Source: Alteromonas naphthalenivorans
GTDB taxonomy: Bacteria > Pseudomonadota > Gammaproteobacteria > Enterobacterales > Alteromonadaceae
Length of the DNA stretch: 64,000 nt
Assembly (NCBI RefSeq): GCF_000213655.1
Contig: NC_015554.1
Coordinates: 2,170,001-2,234,000 of the forward strand
Direction: 5' to 3'
Part shown: positions 17,022 through 23,530 of the stretch, in pieces
Position numbering within the stretch: the first letter of the stretch is position 1
How the letters are laid out: every line of letters starts with the position of its first letter
Translations under genes and position numbers: made by a program
The notes under the pieces: model-generated
What the model was told of the DNA's origin: nothing
Database searches by the model: none
The model's input: the letters and a program-made list of their open reading frames with translations, nothing else

Positions 17022-17193
17022 GCTTCAAGGTGTCTTCCATTAGATTTTTAGCTGCTATACAGCTCGCTAAGGTACTTATAACGAAAGTCATCTCCCTCGC
17101 ATTCTCTATACCCGCAACCAAATACCAAACACAAAACATAATGGCGCTTAAAACAAAATGCGTTACAACAAATTTTAAATATAGCTTTTTCAT
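17011..17193 (-). CDS. Small two-helix membrane protein, candidate bacteriocin immunity protein
   Basis: 60 residues from ATG 17193 (MKKLYLKFVVTHFVL...). Two hydrophobic helices (about residues 7-27 and 34-48) are joined by a short charged turn and end in a basic tail (LMEDTLKQKS). TGGAA lies a few bases before the ATG; the frame extends further up to 17313 but there overlaps the precursor gene out of phase. Its position 43 bases downstream of the bacteriocin-like precursor and its size fit an immunity protein; this is inference from context, and no family was recognised. Confidence 0.55.
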   Translation of the reverse strand: MKKLYLKFVVTHFVLSAIMFCVWYLVAGIENAREMTFVISTLASCIAAKNLMEDTLKQKS

Positions 17194-17205
17194 AAAAATT
17201 CCAGT

Positions 17206-17224
17206 TAAGGGGCCTAGCCCCTTA
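17206..17224 (-). promoter_or_regulatory. Intercistronic hairpin between precursor and putative immunity gene
   Basis: TAAGGGGC-TAG-GCCCCTTA on the minus strand: a perfect 8-bp GC-rich stem with a 3-base loop. It lies between the precursor stop and the ribosome site of the next gene. There is no adjacent T tract, so partial termination, mRNA stabilisation or translational control are all possible. Confidence 0.5.
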
Positions 17225-17236
17225 CAGTAGAAAAAA

Positions 17237-17536
17237 TTATTCATCCGTAGTTTCAATAGAGGCGTCAACAATTTGCTGAGTTGCTCCGCCAAGTGCAGCA
17301 CCATTCGTTCCAACTACCCCCCTACCAACGACTCCCAACGCTCTAGCTCCTCCCGCTAATGCTGAAAAACCGCCTGTAAAAGTTCCGGCAACGGTTGCTC
17401 CAGCTAGGCCGCCCCAAGAAAAACCGCCGTTAAAAGCAGATCCCAGTAGGTAGGCTCCAGCTCCAATTGCAGCACCTTGTAAAAATGCACCGTTAACTTG
17501 GTCAAGTTCGTCATGTGAAAGTTCTACAAATTCCAT
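17237..17536 (-). CDS. Bacteriocin-like precursor peptide with double-glycine-type leader
   Basis: 99 residues. The N-terminus MEFVELSHDELDQVNGA matches the leader consensus of peptides processed by C39-peptidase ABC exporters (LSxxELxxVxGG), with Gly-Ala instead of Gly-Gly at the cleavage site. The remaining 82 residues are rich in Gly and Ala (IGAGAYLLGSAF, GGLAGATVAGTFTGGFSALAGG) with GxxxG spacing, as in class II bacteriocins and microcins that insert into membranes; the tail is acidic (SIETTDE). GAGGAA lies 9 bases before the ATG. No transporter or peptidase is encoded nearby, so export would depend on a distant locus. Confidence 0.7.
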   Translation of the reverse strand: MEFVELSHDELDQVNGAFLQGAAIGAGAYLLGSAFNGGFSWGGLAGATVAGTFTGGFSALAGGARALGVVGRGVVGTNGAALGGATQQIVDASIETTDE

Positions 17537-17656
17537 ATTTCAATTCCTCAAATTATATTTAGCCTCTCATTAAGGCGTAACCATTTTGAGCTATTGAATT
17601 TATTTTTATACTGAACTGAGTATCGGTTTTAAGCTACCCAACCAAGTTCGCTCCAT

Positions 17657-17685
17657 AAAAAAACTCGGCATTAAATGCCGAGTTT
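17657..17685 (-). terminator. Rho-independent terminator of the PL6 lyase gene
   Basis: AAACTCGGCAT-TAA-ATGCCGAGTTT, an 11-bp perfect stem, followed on the minus strand by a T tract. It sits 52 bases after the lyase stop codon. Confidence 0.85.
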
Positions 17686-17736
17686 ATATGATTTACCTAA
17701 GCGTTTATTCAGCGTTTTACATAACCGCGAACGAAT

Positions 17737-20073
17737 TTAATACGTCACATTTTTCACTTCAAAACTATCGCTATTCGATTGTATCTTAGGCGTATTTTTC
17801 ATAGTGACGTTTTCAATTACAGTGATCGGTTCGCCATTAGTTAGATAAAGCGATACGGGGGCGCTGTTTACCCATTTTGAATCACTGATGTGTAGGTTCT
17901 GTACCCCATGGAAGTACATGGAAGCACCAGTTCTATGGGTAGAACCTTTGCCTACATTACTTATCGTATTATCAGTTATAATAACCGCTGGACCGAAGGT
18001 ACTTTCATCGAAGCCACCACGGTATATGGTTACCACTTCTTCTTTAATGTCTTTAAACGTGTTGCCCGACAAGGTTAAGTTTTCTACGCTATAAACTCCT
18101 AGGTCATCGGTTTCTTTATTTAAAGACAATACCGCACCCGTGATATTTTCCATATGTGAGTTTTTAACCTCGATATAGTCGGCAAAAGTACCAGGATGCG
18201 CTTTAAAAAAGTAAAAATAACCGTTGATGTCTAAGTTGGTCACCTTCACATTTTCAACCGACAAGGCATAGTTAATGTTCATAGAGTAACGGCTGGTTCT
18301 AATGATGCTGTTACCTTTGTAATCCGGTGAAGCTGCTCCATCAAACCATAAATTTTCAACATCTAATGCGCCGCCGTTTTCTATCACTATAAAACTTGGC
18401 TTTTCAGAGCGTATAACGGGTTTAACACCCTCCTCGGCCATAATAGTCACTGGGTGGTTTACTTGTGCAAAGCGAGTTAACAAATAGTCACCGCCATTTT
18501 CAAGCACCAATACGTCGCCAGGTTTACTATCAGCAAGGGCGGTGGCAAGCGTGTCCATACCGGGTTTAACGACTAGTTTGTTACCACTTCTAAACGCAAC
18601 GTGGCTCTCATTTTTAGCGTAGTAACTAGCGCCGGTTTCACTTTTGTTAACCGGTAGTTTTACTTCGCCGAAATTAATCTGCTCAAGCAAACCTTTTTCA
18701 GGCACCCACAAACCGTTGCTATTTTTACTTACCTTATAAGGTACCTTTTTAAAACCTGAAGAAAGAGGGTTACTGGCGTCTTCATTTAACACATTGCCTT
18801 TAAAGGAAATGCCAGAAACATCACTAAATACGGTAATAGGGTTAAGGTTTTGCTTACCCAAAATAATATTATTTTGCATTTCAGTTGTAGTAGGCGGTGC
18901 TGAGCGTTCCTCGTCTGCGCCCGCTCCTAGCTGAATGTAATCACTATCAATAACCACGTTATTGTTCATGGCAGATTCAATAACAGGGTCGTAGCGGTTT
19001 GGTGGCGAATTCGGTACGCCATTCATGATCACTAGCGCACCACGGAATCGACGCCCTGTTAAGCCATACATGTAGTTGTTACTTACCGTTTGGTGCTCGT
19101 TAATAATGCGGATACCACCCGTATTGGGTTTACGGTTACCCAAGAAGTAGTTGTTTTCCACTGTAGTGTAGTGGCCGTGGCGCATGGTTAAGGTACCTTG
19201 CGCTTCAAAAAACACGTTACCTTTAAACGTATTACCGCTCGACTTATTAGAAATAATTTCGTGCTCGCCGTTCGTTCTATCGAAGTAGTTATATTGCACT
19301 AACGTATTCGCATACTCTCTAGAAAAATGACTCGTCCCTATACGCAGGGTTTCACCACCATTAGCACCAAGCACTTGGCGTGGGCCAAAATAGTTGTACT
19401 CGATAGTATGGTAATTTTTACGGCTGCCTTCAGAGTTCATACGTACCGCGACGGTTACCCCACGGTTACGTTTGTTAATGAAAGCGTTGTGGTCGATTCG
19501 GTTGTGCTTACCATAAATAGCTAGCCATAAGTCAGACAGTTGGCGTTCTGGGTGACTAAAATTATCAATGACCACGTTAGTTAAACGAGAATAACTCGCT
19601 AATTCGTCTGGAGAAGTACGAAAAGCAATAACCTCACCCGTAGGGGTATGGCCATCGGTAAACACAAGCCCTTCTATTACAAGGTATTCACCTGAAACAC
19701 TTAAGTTAGACAGGCCGGTTATTTTCACTTTGCCCGGCTCTTGGGACTTTAACGTAATGGGTTTATTTTCAGTACCCTTTCCTTTCAACACCAATTCAAC
19801 ATCATGCCATTCACCATTTGCCATAACGATGGTATCGCCGGGTTGTGCCGCCGCCACAGCTTGATTAAATTCACTAAGATCATTAACCATTTGCGCCGAA
19901 GCGATATTTTGAAAGCATATAAGCGCGAACAAGATGAAAAGTTTAGGTGCAGCGAAACAGCGCTTTAAACCCACTGCAAGTACTGATGATCCACTCGCAA
20001 ATACGGTAAAAGCTTGTTTGCTTAATTTCGGTACTTTCGACGCACTAACTGGTAGTGATAAAACGTCTTTCAT
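17737..20073 (-). CDS. Alginate lyase, polysaccharide lyase family 6
   Basis: 778 residues, the two-domain size of PL6 enzymes. A long N-terminus precedes a hydrophobic signal (LFILFALICFQNIASA, cleavage near residue 60). Two parallel beta-helix regions follow (about 61-450 and 505-778). Catalytic candidates are Lys277 in ISNKSSGNTF and Arg298 in TLTMRHGHY, spaced 21 residues apart, the same spacing I recall for Lys220/Arg241 of AlyGC; NGGETLRIG (238-246) holds acidic residues of the calcium site. It cleaves alginate by beta-elimination, many members preferring guluronate or mixed blocks. GGAG lies before the ATG. It is last in the leftward operon and ends in a strong terminator. Confidence 0.9.
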   Translation of the reverse strand: MKDVLSLPVSASKVPKLSKQAFTVFASGSSVLAVGLKRCFAAPKLFILFALICFQNIASAQMVNDLSEFNQAVAAAQPGDTIVMANGEWHDVELVLKGKGTENKPITLKSQEPGKVKITGLSNLSVSGEYLVIEGLVFTDGHTPTGEVIAFRTSPDELASYSRLTNVVIDNFSHPERQLSDLWLAIYGKHNRIDHNAFINKRNRGVTVAVRMNSEGSRKNYHTIEYNYFGPRQVLGANGGETLRIGTSHFSREYANTLVQYNYFDRTNGEHEIISNKSSGNTFKGNVFFEAQGTLTMRHGHYTTVENNYFLGNRKPNTGGIRIINEHQTVSNNYMYGLTGRRFRGALVIMNGVPNSPPNRYDPVIESAMNNNVVIDSDYIQLGAGADEERSAPPTTTEMQNNIILGKQNLNPITVFSDVSGISFKGNVLNEDASNPLSSGFKKVPYKVSKNSNGLWVPEKGLLEQINFGEVKLPVNKSETGASYYAKNESHVAFRSGNKLVVKPGMDTLATALADSKPGDVLVLENGGDYLLTRFAQVNHPVTIMAEEGVKPVIRSEKPSFIVIENGGALDVENLWFDGAASPDYKGNSIIRTSRYSMNINYALSVENVKVTNLDINGYFYFFKAHPGTFADYIEVKNSHMENITGAVLSLNKETDDLGVYSVENLTLSGNTFKDIKEEVVTIYRGGFDESTFGPAVIITDNTISNVGKGSTHRTGASMYFHGVQNLHISDSKWVNSAPVSLYLTNGEPITVIENVTMKNTPKIQSNSDSFEVKNVTY

Positions 20074-20185
20074 AATCTAACTCCTTCTCGATGACACGCC
20101 AAAATGGTTTCTTTAAGTCGGCGGTGTCAATAAATGGATTGTTCGAGATAATTGTTATGTCAAAGGTATGCTCAACGGCTACGCA

Positions 20186-20677
20186 CTAAGACTGTTGATT
20201 AACGTATGCCTCAGCACATTGAATTACCGCTGTGATGGGCTTTTCTACGTCTATTTTTATGCCGTAACCGGGCACTTCGAGGGTATCTAACTGAGTTTTC
20301 AGTAACCTGCCGTCAAAGAAGTGATTGACCCTAGCCGAAAGCCTCGCACTTAATAATTCGAAGCTGCCTGTAAGCACCACCCACTTGATAGGAAGCGTGT
20401 TATTGGCGCTTAATATCTTTCTATAACTCTCTTTTAGTGCAGAACACGCTAGCACCACACCTTTTTGTTGTTCATAGCGAGCAAGCTCGCTCGCTAAAGT
20501 TTGCAACCACGGCCACCTATCTTCATCAGTAAGCGCCGTTCCACTTTGCATTTTTGCTTTATTTACTTCGGGGTGAAAATCGTCGGCGTCTATAAACGGC
20601 AACCCTAATTGGTCACTCAAGGATCCCCCCACCGTCGACTTTCCGGTTCCTGACACGCCCATTACTACAATAATCAT
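20186..20677 (-). CDS. GntK-family sugar-acid kinase (gluconokinase-like)
   Basis: 163 residues. P-loop GVSGTGKST near the N-terminus, then DADDFHPEVNKAKM and the substrate segment TDEDRWPWLQTL, which are typical of gluconokinase GntK, and CSALKESYR. AGGGAG five bases before ATG 20677 decides the start. In the family the product is 6-phosphogluconate. Here it sits inside an alginate operon with no gluconate genes, and no PfkB-type KDG kinase is seen, so it may phosphorylate 2-keto-3-deoxygluconate or a related acid; that is inference. The transporter gene ends 12 bases upstream. Confidence 0.8.
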   Translation of the reverse strand: MIIVVMGVSGTGKSTVGGSLSDQLGLPFIDADDFHPEVNKAKMQSGTALTDEDRWPWLQTLASELARYEQQKGVVLACSALKESYRKILSANNTLPIKWVVLTGSFELLSARLSARVNHFFDGRLLKTQLDTLEVPGYGIKIDVEKPITAVIQCAEAYVNQQS

Positions 20678-20689
20678 TGCCACTCCCTT

Positions 20690-21934
20690 TTATAGCTGCT
20701 CAACAATGGCAATCACACCATTGGCAGAAATCACAATGGCGAATAACAGTGCCAGCCCCAACATAAGATTCAAAAATTTGCCTGGCGCATGTTCTTTCAT
20801 TAGTTCTCGTTTGTTGATAACCACGAGTATGCCAATAATCACCAAAGGCAACACAAACACGTTAAACACTTGAGAAAGAATCTGCCCTTTTATTGGATTG
20901 AAACCGAATACTGGAATGATAAGCGCCACTAAACACGCTATACCGGTAATAGTTTTAAATTGAGTAGATTTTGTGTCTAGCTTTCCTGAGCGGTAATCGG
21001 CAATTAATAAGGGCGCAATAAGTAAACAGGGAAATACCGACGATAGTCCCGCCGCTAACGTACCGAAGAAAAATACTGTTAATGCAGTTTTACCCGCGAT
21101 TGGCTCAAGGGCGTTCACCATGTCGAGTACATGAGTAATCTTTTTACCTTCATGGAACAACGCCCCGTGGGCTACTGCCATTACCGACGCACTAATAACA
21201 AACACCAAAAACGCCGCCACAAAAGCATCTTTCTTTTGTTGTTTTTGGTTTTCCATTCCCCACCCTTTACCTTGAATAAACAGCGGGCGAGATAAAAACG
21301 TAGCGGCAGCCATAGTTGTACCCACAAATGCAGCCACCATCATTTTCCCACCTTCTACTTCAGGTATTGATGGAACAAAACCCGCCGCCACTTCTGCAGG
21401 CATGGGGTGCACCACCAATAGGGAAAACACAAAAGAAATACCCATGCAGGATACAAACATAACCAGAATTTTTTCAAACAACGAGTACTTACCAATTAGC
21501 ATGATGGCGTACATAATACTGATGACACTCACCGCAATAGCTAATACTAACTCGTATTTGTAGTCGTTTAACGATGGAGAATAAAGCGCCAGCATTTCAA
21601 ATATAATGTTCGATGAAATACCTAGAATGCCCATTAAAGAGTTCCACTGACCAAAGGTAACGCCCGCAATAATGAGTATGGCAATAGGCCGACCGAACTT
21701 GAGGTGCTTTTTAAAGCTATAAAGCGCTGTTTCGCCCGTCACAATGGCGTAATTACCAAACGCATAAATAAGTGCACCTGAAAACAAGCAACTTAGAAAC
21801 AACACCCACAGTAAAGACATGCCATAGGTGCTTCCCGCTACTATCATAGACGTAACGCTACCAGTACCTATGGTGTACCCTATTGCAAAGAAGGCAGGCC
21901 CAAAGGCCATTATTTTTTTTATTAACGACGACAT
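20690..21934 (-). CDS. Nramp-fold transporter lacking the metal-binding motif
   Basis: 414 residues with about eleven transmembrane helices. The N-terminal GPAFFAIGYTIGTGSVTSM aligns with Nramp helix 1 (GPGF...GYMDPGNWATD), but the metal-binding Asp-Pro-Gly-Asn is replaced by Ile-Gly-Thr-Gly. In helix 6 the MPHN motif is replaced by MAAAT. It is therefore unlikely to carry divalent metals. Its place between an SDR reductase and a sugar-acid kinase suggests uptake of an alginate-derived unsaturated uronate or keto-acid across the inner membrane. 12 bases separate it from the kinase gene. Confidence 0.8.
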   Translation of the reverse strand: MSSLIKKIMAFGPAFFAIGYTIGTGSVTSMIVAGSTYGMSLLWVLFLSCLFSGALIYAFGNYAIVTGETALYSFKKHLKFGRPIAILIIAGVTFGQWNSLMGILGISSNIIFEMLALYSPSLNDYKYELVLAIAVSVISIMYAIMLIGKYSLFEKILVMFVSCMGISFVFSLLVVHPMPAEVAAGFVPSIPEVEGGKMMVAAFVGTTMAAATFLSRPLFIQGKGWGMENQKQQKKDAFVAAFLVFVISASVMAVAHGALFHEGKKITHVLDMVNALEPIAGKTALTVFFFGTLAAGLSSVFPCLLIAPLLIADYRSGKLDTKSTQFKTITGIACLVALIIPVFGFNPIKGQILSQVFNVFVLPLVIIGILVVINKRELMKEHAPGKFLNLMLGLALLFAIVISANGVIAIVEQL

Positions 21935-22023
21935 CTCGTTACCTCTGTCATTTTTGGGAACTTAGCCCTTCAACCGCTTATATTTGAACTGAACTGGCTG
22001 AAGTACGATGTGAGCTAAAGGCA

Positions 22024-22791
22024 TTACGCCATGTAAACGCCACCGTTAATATCTAATGTAGCGCCTGTGATAAAACCGTTGTATTCCGATGCAAAAAACG
22101 CAACCGCCCTAGCTACATCAAGAGGATTTCCCGCCCGTTTAAGCGGAATTTCACTAATGGTTTTGTTCGCCGATTCATCGGTGGTATGGGTAGCGTGGAA
22201 ACGTGTGCCTAAAATTAAACCTGGCGTTACCGAGTTAACGCGAATACCATCGCCAGCTAATTCAGCTGCCAGCGAACGACTAAACGTAAGCACAGCACCT
22301 TTCGACGTGGAATAGGCTAATGAGCCGCCATGCCCGCCTTTTCGGCCTGCAAGCGAAGACAAATTAACAATAGATGCTCCGTCTTCGGCTTGTTTTAACA
22401 TGGGCAAGAGCGCACGGGTAACCATCATCATGGAAGTCACATTTACCGCCATCACTTGCTCCCAAAAGTCATTTTTAATATCGCTCAAGGTGTGTCGCTC
22501 AACCAAGTCACCGGTATTGTTTACCAATATATCAAGCGTAGATGTTAGATTAGCAACGTCGTTAGCAAAGGCGTTAACACTCTCTTCTTTGGTTAAATCG
22601 GCTTGTAGCGGAATGATTTCCCCAACACCAGATTCCACTACTTCTTGCTGAAGCTCTTCAACTGCATGCTTCGAGCTATAGTAATGCACAAAAACGGTAG
22701 CGCCTTGTGCCGCAAGTTCAGAAGAAATAGCACCACCAATACCACTGGCTCCGCCTGTTACCAATACTCTTTTTCCTGTTAACGTGTTCAC
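22024..22791 (-). CDS. SDR family oxidoreductase, probable DEHU reductase
   Basis: 255 residues, classical SDR. The cofactor loop is TGGASGIGGAIS, NNTGD replaces the usual NNAG, and the catalytic Ser-Tyr-Lys appears in NLSSLAG and YSTSKGA. The Rossmann fold ends with the INGGVYMA tail. In alginate operons such SDRs reduce 4-deoxy-L-erythro-5-hexoseulose uronate (DEHU) to 2-keto-3-deoxygluconate with NAD(P)H; the assignment here rests on context. It is the first gene of the leftward operon, downstream of the shared divergent control region. Confidence 0.85.
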   Translation of the reverse strand: MNTLTGKRVLVTGGASGIGGAISSELAAQGATVFVHYYSSKHAVEELQQEVVESGVGEIIPLQADLTKEESVNAFANDVANLTSTLDILVNNTGDLVERHTLSDIKNDFWEQVMAVNVTSMMMVTRALLPMLKQAEDGASIVNLSSLAGRKGGHGGSLAYSTSKGAVLTFSRSLAAELAGDGIRVNSVTPGLILGTRFHATHTTDESANKTISEIPLKRAGNPLDVARAVAFFASEYNGFITGATLDINGGVYMA

Positions 22792-22948
22792 GTCAATACC
22801 CTCTATAGAATTGAAAATCTGTTAACAAATTCACAGATAACGCTTTGTGCATTTTCGTAAATACAATGATGTCGTAAACCGAAAACCCGCAATTATCTCT
22901 GCGAAACATGCTCAATACCGCGTTAAATTCGTTAATTACAAAACAGAA

Positions 22949-22962
22949 CAAAACCGGTTTAG
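22949..22962. promoter_or_regulatory. LacI-family operator, SDR side
   Basis: CAAAACCGGTTTAG, differing in one base from the perfect palindrome at 23385-23398. It lies 158 bases upstream of the SDR start. Confidence 0.65.
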
Positions 22963-23384
22963 TTTTTCCAACAAGCTAACATAGAAGTGATTGATGTCAA
23001 CGTTAAAATACCAATGAAATATACATTTTACACTCAATAAATTAACAAATCACACATGCAAAACATAAAAAATTCTTAATTATTTCAGGGGACTAGTCTA
23101 TTAAAACTTGTAACCACAGTGCTAAATGTAAAAAACGACAATTGGCATTTAACCTTACCCAGCATCGTTCACTTCACGCTCGTACTATCTAGTTCACAGT
23201 AAAATGATAACTAAAAATGTTTATAAACGCCGCACCCCACCATTTTAAAAGGATATAAAAACCTTTTTTTCGGCCTAAACGAATAAATTTGATACTTTTG
23301 GATAATTTTTTGTTGACGAAAAGGGATGCAAATGTAACCTTATTGTTAATATTCCGGTTGCAGAGCAATTTTTTTTAATAAAAA

Positions 23385-23398
23385 CTAAACCGGTTTAG
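23385..23398. promoter_or_regulatory. LacI-family operator, receptor side
   Basis: CTAAACCGGTTTAG, a perfect 14-bp palindrome with the central CG typical of LacI/GalR operators. It lies 133 bases before the receptor start and is probably bound by the LacI protein encoded at 27814. Confidence 0.72.
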
Positions 23399-23530
23399 TG
23401 TCATGAGAAATAGATAGTAGTGCGAATTAACGTTGCCTGATTAATAAGACAAGCCATCGCTTCACAAGAGAATTTAATAATAATTTTATGTTTGTGAGGT
23501 ACTTAGCTGAACAGCTTTTGGAGAAGCAAA

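Larger units (their letters stand above)
22792..23530. promoter_or_regulatory. Divergent control region of the alginate locus
   Basis: 739 AT-rich bases with no credible gene, separating the SDR operon from the TonB receptor gene. It holds two LacI-type palindromes, listed separately. A possible receptor promoter is TTGACG (23313-23318) with TAACCT 16 bases further, upstream of the second palindrome. The receptor has a purine-rich GGAGAAG ribosome site at 23520-23526. Confidence 0.6.
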
